Both the position numbers and the translations under genes were made by a program. A DNA stretch of 64,000 nt from Roseomonas genomospecies 6 (lineage in GTDB: Bacteria; Pseudomonadota; Alphaproteobacteria; Azospirillales; Azospirillaceae). The notes under the pieces were generated by a model. The model was not told where the DNA came from, did not search any database, and worked only from the letters and a program-made list of their open reading frames with translations. Location of the stretch: contig NZ_QOKW01000010.1 of assembly GCF_008365375.1 (NCBI RefSeq), positions 1-64,000 on the forward strand, in the 5' to 3' direction. Shown here one piece after another: positions 18,150-26,399 of this stretch (position 1 is its first letter; every line of letters starts with the position of its first letter).

Positions 18150-18189
18150 TCCGGCCCGTCGCCGTCACGGAAGGCAAAGAGTTCAGCGC

Positions 18190-18537
18190 ATGTCCCTCGA
18201 TCCCTTGCTTCAAGCCAACCGTATCCTGACCGAAGCCATCACCAGTTACCTCCAATCCTCCAACGAACTCACGGCGGCGGCGGAGCGGGCTTCGGCGGCC
18301 AGCGCCGGACGCGATGCCACCACCCGGCGGCTGGCCTTCCAGGAATTGTCGGAGCGCGGAAACCAGGCGCGCTTCGCCAAGAAGCACCTGACCGACACGG
18401 TGCGCCGCCTGCGCTCCACCATGCCGCCGGCCCAGATCGAAGCGGTGGCGGCGAAGCTCGACGGGCGCGAAAGCGCCGAAAGCGCGCTGACGCTGGTGCG
18501 CACGATCCTTACTGAAAAGGTCTGGACGGCGGCCTGA
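18190..18537 (+). CDS. Small alpha-helical protein of unknown function
   Basis: 115 residues starting MSLDPLLQANRILTEAITSYLQSSNELTAAAERA. I do not recognise it. It has no signal peptide, transmembrane segment or cysteine. Composition and heptad spacing (Ala, Glu, Arg, Leu; RRLAFQELSERGNQARFAKKHLTDTVRRLRSTM) point to a largely helical, possibly coiled protein. The start is chosen to remove a Pro/Arg-rich extension that would begin at 18133. Coding character is good (GC-rich third positions). A near-consensus EcfG promoter upstream hints at stress induction. Confidence 0.65.
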   Translation: MSLDPLLQANRILTEAITSYLQSSNELTAAAERASAASAGRDATTRRLAFQELSERGNQARFAKKHLTDTVRRLRSTMPPAQIEAVAAKLDGRESAESALTLVRTILTEKVWTAA

Positions 18538-18747
18538 CCGCCTCTCCACCGCTTCGGCTCCACGACCGGTTGAACGCCATGTCCGCGACCGCGATGGCCG
18601 TTCAACCGGTATTTGCCGTTGGCCGCCATGTTCCGATGATTCGGAGGACTCATTTGACATCACAGGGTGCAGGGGCCAGTGTCTAACATCTAAAGTTTGT
18701 CACAAGCGCGGGGCCGGCACCGCCGTCACGCAGATCGGATCGGAAGG

Positions 18748-19899
18748 GTGCAAGACGTTTCCAAGGCGATGATTGCCCGCTTGGTCGGTTTCGACACGGT
18801 TTCTCGTCGTTCCAACATGGCGTTGATCGACTGGGTGCGGGATTATCTCGCCGGCTACGGCGTTGAAAGCCGGATTGTGCCCGGTCCGGACGGTGCCAAG
18901 GCGAACCTGTTCGCCACCATCGGCCCGATGACCGAGGGCGGCGTGGTGCTGTCGGCCCACACCGACGTGGTGCCGGTGGACGGGCAACCCTGGGACACCG
19001 ACCCCTTCACCCTGGTGGAGCGTGACGGGCGCCTCTATGGGCGCGGCACCGCCGACATGAAGAGCTTTCCCGCGGTGGCTCTCGCCTTGCTGCCGGAGAT
19101 GCTGGAGGCCGGGCTGAAACGTCCGCTGCATCTGGCGCTCTCCTACGACGAGGAGGTCGGCTGCCTCGGCGCGCCGGCCATGATCGACCGCATTGTCGGC
19201 GAACTGCCGCGCCCCGGCGCCGTGATCGTCGGCGAGCCCACCTCCATGGGCGTGGTGCTGGCGCACAAGGGCTGCTACGTGCTGCGCACCACGGTCACCG
19301 GGCACGAGGTCCATTCCTCCCAGATCGACCGCGGCGTCAGCGCCGTGATGACCGCGGCGCGGCTGGTCAATCTGGTGGGCGACATGGCGGCGGAGAACGC
19401 GGCGGCGGCGGACCCCGCCTGCGGCTTCGACCCACCCTTCACCACGCTCCAGGTCGGGACCATCGAGGGGGGCACGGCGGCCAACATCACCGCCCGCCAC
19501 TGCTCCTTCGTCTGGGACATCCGCCCCCTGCCCGGCGACGACTGGACCCGCTACCGCGACCGGTTCGAGGCGGAATGCGGCCGGCTGCGCGCCGCCATGC
19601 GGCGGATCAGCCCGGAATGCGACATCCGCACCGAACAGCTTGCCGGCGTCCCGGGGCTGGCGCCGGAGCCGGACGGTCCCGCGGCCCAGCTCTGTCATGC
19701 GCTGACCGGGCGCAACGACACGGCCGTGGTGTCCTTCGCGGCGGAGGCCGGGCAGTTCCAGCAGGCCGGGCTGTCCACCGTTCTCTGCGGCCCCGGTTCG
19801 ATCGACCAGGCGCACCAGCCCAACGAGTACATCGACATCGCCCAAGTCACGGCCTGCGAGGGGTTCCTTCGGGATCTGATCCGTCGAATGGCGGCCTGA
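18748..19899 (+). CDS. argE: Acetylornithine deacetylase-like M20 metallopeptidase
   Basis: 383 residues if the GTG at 18748 is the start (VQDVSKAMIARLVGFDTVSRRSNMALIDWV); ATG 18769 or TTG 18697 are alternatives, and no candidate has an ideal ribosome site. M20 zinc residues are all visible: SAHTDVVPVDG (His, catalytic Asp), GRGTADMKSF (bridging Asp), SYDEEVGC (catalytic and ligand Glu), GEPTSMG (Glu) and the final AHQPNEYI (His). The VGEPTSMGVVLAHKGCYVLRTTVTGHEVHSS segment is typical of ArgE. The usual reaction is N-acetylornithine deacetylation in arginine synthesis, in the cytoplasm. Some ArgE-like M20 proteins act on other N-acyl amino acids. Confidence 0.85.
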   Translation: MQDVSKAMIARLVGFDTVSRRSNMALIDWVRDYLAGYGVESRIVPGPDGAKANLFATIGPMTEGGVVLSAHTDVVPVDGQPWDTDPFTLVERDGRLYGRGTADMKSFPAVALALLPEMLEAGLKRPLHLALSYDEEVGCLGAPAMIDRIVGELPRPGAVIVGEPTSMGVVLAHKGCYVLRTTVTGHEVHSSQIDRGVSAVMTAARLVNLVGDMAAENAAAADPACGFDPPFTTLQVGTIEGGTAANITARHCSFVWDIRPLPGDDWTRYRDRFEAECGRLRAAMRRISPECDIRTEQLAGVPGLAPEPDGPAAQLCHALTGRNDTAVVSFAAEAGQFQQAGLSTVLCGPGSIDQAHQPNEYIDIAQVTACEGFLRDLIRRMAA

Positions 19900-20139
19900 G
19901 CCGATCCGGGGTGCGGCGGAAGGTCACGCCGGACCACAGTGCAGCCCGTCCAACTCTGCGAATCGCGACCAATCGAAGGAACCAATTGTTGAGAAACCGG
20001 CACCTTGTCGCTGAATTGCCCGGAGGGCTTCCGATACCGGCCTATGCCGTTGATGGGAGGGACTTCGACGGCGTTCCTGTCGCACTGTGCCCGGGGGCGC
20101 CGATGCCGCGGCGTCGCCATGGAACCGGGAGCCCCGTGC

Positions 20140-20781
20140 ATGGTTGATCTGAACGACCTGGAGCGCGACGCGCTCACCGAACTGGTGAACATGGGCGTCG
20201 GCCGTGCGGCGACCCATCTCAGCCGCATGGTTGCGGACCAGGTCCTGCTGTCCGTTCCTTCCATCGAGATCGTCAGCCGCAACGACGCCGCGGGCCTCCT
20301 GGCCGCGCGCGAGAAGACGAGCCTCGTCGCGGTGGAGCAGCGTTTCGACGGGTCCTTTTCCGGCCGCGCCCTTCTGATCTTCCCCGAGACCAACAGCCTG
20401 GAGCTGGCGCGCGCCGTGCTCGGCAGCGAGCTGAGCCTGGAGGAGATCGTCGATCTGGAGCAGGACGCGCTGGCGGAGATCGGCAACATCATCCTGAACG
20501 GTTGTCTGGTCGTGATGGCCAACACGCTGAAGGACAACCTGGATATCTCGCTTCCCAGCGTGCTGCGCGGGGACAGCGACCGCATCTTCCAGAACAACGG
20601 GCCGAACCCCGACGAGCTGGTGATGTTTCTCTACATCGACTTTCTGATCCGCAGCCGGAGCATCCGCGGCTACATCGCACTGCTCATGGGTCTGTCGTCC
20701 CTGGAGTCGCTGAAGGACCTGATCCATGGATTCATCGACCGCATCGCCTCCGGAACGTCCGATGGAAACGAGCGAGTTTAA
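20140..20781 (+). CDS. CheC-type chemotaxis phosphatase (copy 1)
   Basis: 213 residues from ATG 20140 (MVDLNDLERDALTELVNMGVGRAATHLSRM), with GGGAG upstream. CheC/CheX/FliY phosphatases dephosphorylate CheY-type receivers through an ExxN pair on a helix. Both copies are present: E14-N17 (ELVN) and a second in DALAEIGNIILNGC (about E113-N116), as in true CheC. The gene overlaps the start of a PAS histidine kinase by about 20 bases, so it is part of that operon. It probably tunes the adjoining receiver or the nearby chemosensory cluster, which has its own CheC. No CheD partner is visible in the window. Confidence 0.85.
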   Translation: MVDLNDLERDALTELVNMGVGRAATHLSRMVADQVLLSVPSIEIVSRNDAAGLLAAREKTSLVAVEQRFDGSFSGRALLIFPETNSLELARAVLGSELSLEEIVDLEQDALAEIGNIILNGCLVVMANTLKDNLDISLPSVLRGDSDRIFQNNGPNPDELVMFLYIDFLIRSRSIRGYIALLMGLSSLESLKDLIHGFIDRIASGTSDGNERV

Positions 20782-22615
20782 GCGCATGCCCTGGCTGAAC
20801 GGTCTTCTGGACGCTATGGACGCGGGTGTCGTCGTGCTCGACCGCCATGGCCGCGTCCAGTTCTGGAACCGCTGGATGGAGAAGGCGTCGGCCACGCCCG
20901 AAGCCAACATCCACGGGCGGGAGCTGGTGGAGGCCATGCCCAGCTTGCGCGACACGCGGCTTCACAACGCGGTCCGCGACGTTCTGGAAACCGGGGCGCC
21001 CAGCGTGCTGTCCCACACGCTGAACCCGGTGCTGTTCCCGCTGCGCTGCGCGGACGGACGCCGGATGGTCCACAACGTGCTGATCCGCCCCTTCGTGGCC
21101 GCCAATTCGTCCTATTGCCTGATCCAGGTGACCGACGTCACCGCCGTGGTGAACCGGGAACGGGTCCTGCGCGAGCAGCGCGACGCGCGTTACCGCGCCA
21201 TCGTGGACACGGCCCCCGACGCCATCGTCACCACCGACACGCGCGGCGTGGTGCAATGGGCCAACGGCGCCGCGGCCAACCAGTTCGGCTTTCAGCCGAA
21301 CGAGCTGATCGGCCAGCATGTCAGCCTGTTCCTCACCGAAGGTTCCCCCGACTGGTCCGGGCTGCTGGAACGCGACCCGACCGGAAAGCCCGCCCCCGTC
21401 GAGCTGATCGGGCGCAAGCGCGACGGCACCCGCATCGACCTGGAGGTCTCGCTGGCCCGCTGGGAATCGGAGGGGCGCAGCTTCATCACCGGCGTCCTGC
21501 GCGACATCACCGAGCGCCGCCGCACCCGCGAGGAGCTGAAGGCCAACGCGCTCGCCATGCGCCAGCTCGCCGAGCAGACGAAGGCCACGCTGGACGCGCT
21601 TCCGGCGCACATCGCCGTGCTGGATCATGGCGGGCACATCACCTTCGTCAACAAGGCCTGGGCGGAAAGCGGGCCGCAGCCGGGATTCCTGGGCGACGGG
21701 TCGGCCATCGGCGACGATTATCTGGAGGCCTGCGCCGCCACCCGCAGCGGCGTGGAGCATGCCGACGCGCTGATCGAGGGGCTGCGGGGCCTGCTGCGCG
21801 GCGGCCCGCCGGTGTCCATCGAATATCCGGGCCTGTCGGACGCCGGGGCGCGCTGGTTCCGCTGCCTCGCCGCCCCGATGGCCGCCGGCCCCTTCGGCGG
21901 CGCGGTGCTGATGCACATCGACATCACCGAGATCAAGTCGATGGAGGCGACGCTGCGCAAGCTGGTGGGGCAGAAGTCCACCCTGCTGCGCGAGGTGAAC
22001 CACCGGGTGAAGAACAGCCTTCAGCTCGTCTCCAGCCTGCTGACGCTCCAGACCATGAGCCTGCCGGGGGCCGCCGACCGTGTCCATTTCCAGGACGCCC
22101 GCAGCCGCATCGACGCCATCGCGCGGGTCCACAGCCGGCTGTACCAGACCGAGCAGTTCCAGACCATCGAGTTCGGCAGCTACCTGAACGAGCTGTGCGC
22201 CGACCTCTCCCGCGCGTCGGGCGGCGAGACGCTGGGCTCCATCGAGGTGCGTGCGGAGCGCATCGACCTGCCCATCGATCAGGCGGCCCCGCTGGGGCTG
22301 ATCGCCAACGAACTCGTCACCAACGCCATCAAGCACCGCGGCACGTCGCCCGCCAACGTTCTGGTGGCGCTGGACCGGGCCGGCGACCTGCTGGCGCTCA
22401 CCGTGACCGACCAGGGGCCCGGCCTTCCCGCCGGGTTCGACATGCGCCGGTCGCGCAGCCTCGGCATGAGGCTGATCACCAGCCTGACCGGCCAGATCGG
22501 CGCGACGGTCACGCTGCTTCCGGTGGAACGAGGCACCTCCTTCCGCATCGCGCTGACCATGCCGGAAGCGCACGGCCCCATCCTGGAAGACAGCGCGGCG
22601 GAGTGGAACGGATGA
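20762..22615 (+). CDS. Multi-PAS sensor histidine kinase, HisKA_2 type
   Basis: 617 residues from ATG 20762 (METSEFKRMPWLNG); ATG 20786 is a possible alternative. Three PAS-like domains: about 20-130 (VVVLDRHGRVQFWNRWMEK), 165-275 (AIVTTDTRGVVQWANGAAANQFGF, followed by a PAC segment ending VLRDITERRRTREEL) and 285-395 (IAVLDHGGHITFVNKAWAESG). The phosphoacceptor region LLREVNHRVKNSLQLVSSLLTLQ (His near 414) is HisKA_2. The ATPase domain has N box LIANELVTNAIKHR, DQGPGLP and SLGMRLITSLTGQIGA. No transmembrane segment, so it senses a cytoplasmic cue. Its stop overlaps the ATG of the next receiver gene (ATGA), its probable target. Confidence 0.92.
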   Translation: METSEFKRMPWLNGLLDAMDAGVVVLDRHGRVQFWNRWMEKASATPEANIHGRELVEAMPSLRDTRLHNAVRDVLETGAPSVLSHTLNPVLFPLRCADGRRMVHNVLIRPFVAANSSYCLIQVTDVTAVVNRERVLREQRDARYRAIVDTAPDAIVTTDTRGVVQWANGAAANQFGFQPNELIGQHVSLFLTEGSPDWSGLLERDPTGKPAPVELIGRKRDGTRIDLEVSLARWESEGRSFITGVLRDITERRRTREELKANALAMRQLAEQTKATLDALPAHIAVLDHGGHITFVNKAWAESGPQPGFLGDGSAIGDDYLEACAATRSGVEHADALIEGLRGLLRGGPPVSIEYPGLSDAGARWFRCLAAPMAAGPFGGAVLMHIDITEIKSMEATLRKLVGQKSTLLREVNHRVKNSLQLVSSLLTLQTMSLPGAADRVHFQDARSRIDAIARVHSRLYQTEQFQTIEFGSYLNELCADLSRASGGETLGSIEVRAERIDLPIDQAAPLGLIANELVTNAIKHRGTSPANVLVALDRAGDLLALTVTDQGPGLPAGFDMRRSRSLGMRLITSLTGQIGATVTLLPVERGTSFRIALTMPEAHGPILEDSAAEWNG

Positions 22616-23010
22616 AGATCCTTCTCGTCGAAGACGAAGTCCTCATCGCCATGGAACAGAGCTTCTACCTGGAGACCGCCGGGCACGAGGTGCATGGGCC
22701 GGCCTCCACCAGCGAGAAGGCGATTGCCCTGGCGCTGGCGGTGAAGCCGGATCTGGCGCTGGTGGACATTCATCTGGCCCAGGGGTCCAGCGGCATCGAC
22801 GCCGCACGCCAGATGACCGCGCTGGGCATCGCCTGCCTGTTCGTCACCTCCTACCGGGAGGAGGTGGAGCCGACACGCGAGTACGGCGTCGGCTGCCTGC
22901 CCAAGCCCTTCTCCCAGTCCTCGCTGGTGTCCGCGGTGGAGGCGGTCGGGGCCATCCTGGACGGGCGGGCGCCGGCCAAGATTCCCGACACGATGGAGCT
23001 GTTCTCCTGA
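22612..23010 (+). CDS. Single-domain response regulator
   Basis: 132 residues, starting inside the kinase stop codon (ATGA). Receiver motifs: VEDEVLIAME (acidic pair), LALVDIHLAQGSSG (phospho-acceptor Asp near 46), FVTSY (Thr/Ser) and CLPKPFSQ (Lys). No output domain. Receivers of this form paired with HisKA_2 kinases act by phosphotransfer or protein binding rather than by binding DNA. The CheC two genes upstream could be its phosphatase. It ends 6 bases from the convergent RES toxin stop. Confidence 0.92.
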   Translation: MKILLVEDEVLIAMEQSFYLETAGHEVHGPASTSEKAIALALAVKPDLALVDIHLAQGSSGIDAARQMTALGIACLFVTSYREEVEPTREYGVGCLPKPFSQSSLVSAVEAVGAILDGRAPAKIPDTMELFS

Positions 23011-23016
23011 GGCCCG

Positions 23017-23469
23017 TCACGCTCCCTTGAACAGGCGCGGATCGAAGGGAACGTCGAGCACCTCGACGATCCGGACCCGCGCGCTGTCGGGATGCAAGGG
23101 ATTGAACAGGACATTGTGGACGTTCGGCATGATCGCGCCGGGCACCCGGAGCAAGGCGGAATCCCCGCGCGCCAGCCACTCGTCGCCCACGGCCCGCGTG
23201 ATGCCGGTCCGGCCCGTCCAGTCGGGCGGCAGCGGCGGACAGGGACGCGCGGCTACCCCGTCCTCCACCGCCACGCCCAGCAGCCGGTAACGGTCGGGCA
23301 GAAGCGCCGGGGAGGACACCTCCATATGGACAAGGATTTCGATCAGCGCGCCCGGCGGGGATTCGGCCAGATAAACCACCGGGCGCCCCCGGTTGTGCCA
23401 GCGGGCCGGCGCGCGCAACCCGCCGATGCCTTGGAGATCGGCGTGGTTGCTGATCCGCCAGAGCTTCAC
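23017..23469 (-). CDS. RES-domain toxin
   Basis: 150 residues. The RES fold is recognisable from MKLWRISNHAD at the start, GRPVVYLAESPPGALIEILVHM in the middle (Arg, Tyr and Glu of the active site) and NVLFNPLHPDSARVRIVEVL near the end. RES toxins resemble ADP-ribosyltransferases and deplete NAD+ or modify phosphoribosyl synthetase. Its ATG overlaps the antitoxin stop by four bases, the usual antitoxin-first order. It sits between two chemosensory operons, transcribed in the direction of the che operon and downstream of it. Confidence 0.9.
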   Translation of the reverse strand: MKLWRISNHADLQGIGGLRAPARWHNRGRPVVYLAESPPGALIEILVHMEVSSPALLPDRYRLLGVAVEDGVAARPCPPLPPDWTGRTGITRAVGDEWLARGDSALLRVPGAIMPNVHNVLFNPLHPDSARVRIVEVLDVPFDPRLFKGA

Positions 23470-23909
23470 GCGAAATAGCCCTCGTCGATCTGGATCAGCG
23501 CGTCCTCCACCAGCCGCGCCCCGACATCCGTATCGATCAGATCCATCGGCGCCTCTCCGCCGAACCGCTGCTTCGGCGCGTTCAGCCAGGACAGGGCCTT
23601 GTCGCGGCTGCCGAACACCGCCTCGGCCAGACCCACGATGCTGGCCGTCCGGTAGGCGCGCTCGCTTTCCTCCAGCGACAGCGCTTCGCCCTTCTGGCGG
23701 CGGTGCTCCAGGGTGCGGCGGGGAATGATGCGGCTCAGCGACTTGGCGTCCAGGCCCGCCGCCTGCAGCGCGCCGATGGCCTGGGTGCGCAGCCGGTTGC
23801 GCACGATCCGCACCACCGCGAGATCGTCGGCGGGCGGTTGGTCGAGCCCCAGGATCGCCGCCGTCAACGACCGCTGACGGTCCGCCAGAGCCGCGTCATA
23901 GCCGGGCAT
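23466..23909 (-). CDS. Xre/MbcA/ParS-type antitoxin
   Basis: 147 residues from ATG 23909 (MPGYDAALADRQRSLTAAILGLDQPP), with AGGGAGG nearby. The body contains the Xre-like helix-turn-helix region (AIGALQAAGLDAKSLSRIIPRRTLEHRRQKGEALSLEESERAYRTASIVGLAEAVFG) and the C-terminal toxin-binding region SRDKALSWLNAPKQRFGGEAPMDLIDTDVGARLVEDALIQIDEG, which is diagnostic (ALxWLxxPxxxLxGxxPxdLLxTxxGaxxVExxLxxIxxG). It should neutralise the RES toxin and repress its own promoter. A strong inverted repeat immediately upstream is the obvious operator candidate. Confidence 0.92.
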   Translation of the reverse strand: MPGYDAALADRQRSLTAAILGLDQPPADDLAVVRIVRNRLRTQAIGALQAAGLDAKSLSRIIPRRTLEHRRQKGEALSLEESERAYRTASIVGLAEAVFGSRDKALSWLNAPKQRFGGEAPMDLIDTDVGARLVEDALIQIDEGYFA

Positions 23910-23917
23910 CGCCACCT

Positions 23918-23960
23918 CCCTGCGCAAAATGCCGAACAGAAGGTGGCGTTTTGCGCAGGG
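23918..23960. promoter_or_regulatory. 16-bp inverted repeat upstream of toxin-antitoxin pair
   Basis: CCCTGCGCAAAATGCC (23918-23933) and GGCGTTTTGCGCAGGG (23945-23960) pair at 15 of 16 positions around an 11-base spacer. It lies between the STAS gene stop and the antitoxin ribosome site, and the GGG end of one arm touches the Shine-Dalgarno sequence. It may be the antitoxin's operator, a terminator of the che operon (no T-tract) or an RNA hairpin limiting antitoxin translation. Confidence 0.6.
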
Positions 23961-23964
23961 CGCG

Positions 23965-24213
23965 TCAAGCCGGTCGCGTTCCTTCCAGCACCGGCATCAC
24001 CCAACGCTTCAGGAAATCATCCTCCGGCGGCACCGCGACCGGTATTCTTGCGGCCAGCAGCACCTGCAGCAGCGCGGTGTGCAGGGCGGTGCAGCCGCCG
24101 AGGTCCAGCCGGGGGTCCTCCGCGGCTCCCAGCCACTCGGCCAGCGGGATCGCCTCCTCCACCGTGCAGGCCCCCTCGAAACGGGCGGTCCGGTCCTCGA
24201 AACGGATGGGCAT
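23965..24213 (-). CDS. STAS-domain (anti-anti-sigma-like) protein
   Basis: 82 residues: MPIRFEDRTARFEGACTVEEAIPLAEWLGAAEDPRLDLGGCTALHTALLQVLLAARIPVAVPPEDDFLKRWV. Size and strand pattern fit a minimal STAS domain. At the usual phosphorylated serine (D-S-x-G context) the sequence reads HTALLQVL, so a Thr may replace Ser. Its ATG shares one base with the cheA stop, so the two are translationally coupled. STAS proteins in such operons may act as targets or scaffolds for a kinase or phosphatase. It is the last gene of the che operon. Confidence 0.75.
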   Translation of the reverse strand: MPIRFEDRTARFEGACTVEEAIPLAEWLGAAEDPRLDLGGCTALHTALLQVLLAARIPVAVPPEDDFLKRWVMPVLEGTRPA

Positions 24214-26399
24214 CACAGAAGCTCCCGCAGGTTGAGGGCGAGCAGCAGGCGCCCGTCGCCCAGCACCGCCGTCCCGGCGTAGCCGCGCAGCCGGGCGAGC
24301 ACCCCGGTCATCGGCTTCAGCACCACGTCGGCGCGCTCGCGGAAGGCGTCCACCACCAGGGCCACCGGCTGCCCGCCGAGATCCACCACGAGCACCGCCT
24401 CGCCCTTCCGCTCCCGCTCGTCCTCCGGCAGGTTGAGCAGCCGGCGAAGCCGCAGCAGGGGCACCACCGCGTCCTGAACGACGACGCTTTCCGCATGCTT
24501 CATCCGGCGGATCGCGGAGTGGGGAACGCGCTGCATGCCGGTGACCAGCGTGACCGGAAAGCCGTAGAGCGCCCCCGCCGTCTCCACCGTCACCAGCCGC
24601 GTGACCATCATCGTCAGCGGCAGGACGAGGCGGAAACGCGTCCCCGCGCCGGGGGTCGAGGCGACCTCCACCCGCCCCCCTGCCCGTTCCACCGCACCGC
24701 GCACCACGTCCATCCCCACCCCGCGGCCCGACAGGACCGACACGGATTCCGAGGTGCTGACCCCCGGCAGGAAGATCAGGCGCAGCGCCTCCGCGTCGGA
24801 CAGGGCCGCCGCCTGCTCCGCGGTCAGGGCGCCTTGCGCCACCGCCTTGCGGCGCACGGCCTCCGCGTCGATCCCCGCCCCGTCGTCGGAGACCTCCACC
24901 ACCACGCCGCCGCTGTCCTGGAAAGCCTGGACGCGGATCGACGCCACCTCCGGCTTGCCGGCGGCGCGGCGGCGGTCCGGCGGCTCCACGCCATGATCCA
25001 GCCCGTTGCGGACGAGGTGAAGCAGCGGCTCCCCCAGGATATCGAGGATGTCCTTGTCTGCCTCCGTCTCGCCGCCGGACAGGTGCAGCTCCACCGATTT
25101 GCCGAGCTGCCGCGCGGTGTCGCGGACCAGACGGGGCAGCGGGTCGAAGACGCGCGACAAGGGCAGGACGCGCAGCCGCAGAACGGCGTCCTGCAATTCC
25201 CCCACGATGGAATCGATGCGGCCATGGGCCTCCTTGATGCCCTGGGCCAGCGCGTCGGCGCTCCGCCCCTCCTGCGCTTCGCGCGCGAGATAGGGCAGGC
25301 TTCCCTTGGCGACGACCAATTCGCCGACCAGGGCCATCAGCCGGTCCATGCGCTCCGCATCCACCCGCAGCGCCCGCCGGCCCGGGGACGCCGGAGCGGC
25401 GGACGGGGCGTCCGGCAACGCCGCCGGGCCGTCCGCCAGGGCGGCGATGCAGCGGACGAGCGCGTCCGTCGGGCCGTCGGCGGCGCGGTCCAGCGCGGCC
25501 CGTTCGGCCTCCCGCCCCTCGGCGGTCAGGATGTTGCGCGCCGCCCGCAGCACCGCCGCCCGGCGGGCCGCCGTCTCCTCGTCGCTGCCGGGCAGGCCGA
25601 GGATTCGCGCCTGCTCGCTCAGCATGGCGGCGGCGAGGCTGGGCGGCGGCGCGGCTTCCGCCGGGGCGGGGATGGCGACCGTGGCGAAGGCCACCTGATC
25701 GGGGACGCCGCGGAACAGGCGCGCCAACTCGTCCTTCGAGGCCCCGCTCAGCGCGCGGAAGCGCAGGGCGCAGCGGTAGGGGTCCATCTCGGCCAAGGGC
25801 GGCCACGGTCCGGCGGTCTCGATGCGCAGCAGCAGCAGGCCGGGGATGCGGCGGCACAGATCCAGAGGATCGTCCCCGGCGAAGAAGCAGTCCTCGGCGG
25901 GATCGTAGGCGATGGCGGTGACGGTGCGCCCGGCGGCCTTCGCCCGCTCCGCCTCCGGCAACGCCTCCACCCAGGCGAAGCCGGCGGGCGTGCCGCTGTC
26001 GGCGGCCTCCGCCGGCCCGCCGAGGGCCGCGCGCAGAAGCACCTCCTGCGTCCGCGCGCGGGCCTCCGCGTCGTCGGGAAGGGTCTGCGTGGCCTCCAAC
26101 CCATCGACCCAGGCCGCGCCGGTGTCCAGCAACTCCAGCAGCCGGTCGGCCAGATCGCCGGTCATGGCGGCGCGCCCGTCGCGCACGGCCATCAGCGCGT
26201 CCTCCCCGGCATGGACCATGCGGGTGAAGGGAGCCATGTCGAACAGGGCGGTCGCGCCCTTCAGCGTGTGCAGCGCGCGGAACAGATCGTTGACCGCGCC
26301 CCGGTCCGCCGGATCGCGCTCCAGCCGCAGCAGGGCGGCCCCGGCGGCCTCCAGCAACTCCCGCGATTCCAGGACGAACTGGTCGAACAGCGCGCTCAT
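24213..26399 (-). CDS. cheA: Chemotaxis histidine kinase CheA
   Basis: 728 residues from ATG 26399, which overlaps the preceding receiver's stop. Domains: P1 phosphotransfer (about 1-110, His44 in ALHTLKGAT), a middle domain (about 150-250, VTAIAYDPAEDCFFAGDDPLDLCRRIPGLLLL) of the kind replacing P2 in many alphaproteobacterial CheAs, P3 dimerisation (RRALRVDAERMDRLMALVGELVVAKGSL), the P4 ATPase (HLVRNGLDHGVEPPDRR, VSDDGAGID, GRGVGMDVV) and P5 CheW-like (ALYGFPVTLVTGMQRVP...AVLGDGRLLLALNLRELL). All kinase motifs are intact. It transfers phosphate to the receivers and CheB of this operon. Confidence 0.95.
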   Translation of the reverse strand: MSALFDQFVLESRELLEAAGAALLRLERDPADRGAVNDLFRALHTLKGATALFDMAPFTRMVHAGEDALMAVRDGRAAMTGDLADRLLELLDTGAAWVDGLEATQTLPDDAEARARTQEVLLRAALGGPAEAADSGTPAGFAWVEALPEAERAKAAGRTVTAIAYDPAEDCFFAGDDPLDLCRRIPGLLLLRIETAGPWPPLAEMDPYRCALRFRALSGASKDELARLFRGVPDQVAFATVAIPAPAEAAPPPSLAAAMLSEQARILGLPGSDEETAARRAAVLRAARNILTAEGREAERAALDRAADGPTDALVRCIAALADGPAALPDAPSAAPASPGRRALRVDAERMDRLMALVGELVVAKGSLPYLAREAQEGRSADALAQGIKEAHGRIDSIVGELQDAVLRLRVLPLSRVFDPLPRLVRDTARQLGKSVELHLSGGETEADKDILDILGEPLLHLVRNGLDHGVEPPDRRRAAGKPEVASIRVQAFQDSGGVVVEVSDDGAGIDAEAVRRKAVAQGALTAEQAAALSDAEALRLIFLPGVSTSESVSVLSGRGVGMDVVRGAVERAGGRVEVASTPGAGTRFRLVLPLTMMVTRLVTVETAGALYGFPVTLVTGMQRVPHSAIRRMKHAESVVVQDAVVPLLRLRRLLNLPEDERERKGEAVLVVDLGGQPVALVVDAFRERADVVLKPMTGVLARLRGYAGTAVLGDGRLLLALNLRELL

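Larger units (their letters stand above)
17804..18189. other. 386-base divergent intergenic region with two candidate stress promoters
   Basis: No gene is evident. It contains a 16-bp tandem duplication (17814-17845), an EcfG promoter for the leftward DUF2934 gene (17871-17896), an inverted repeat GTTTAT-N6-ATAAAC (17911-17928) and a weaker EcfG-like pair for the rightward small gene (18124-18149). The 17930-18120 part shows no feature I can support. Confidence 0.5.
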
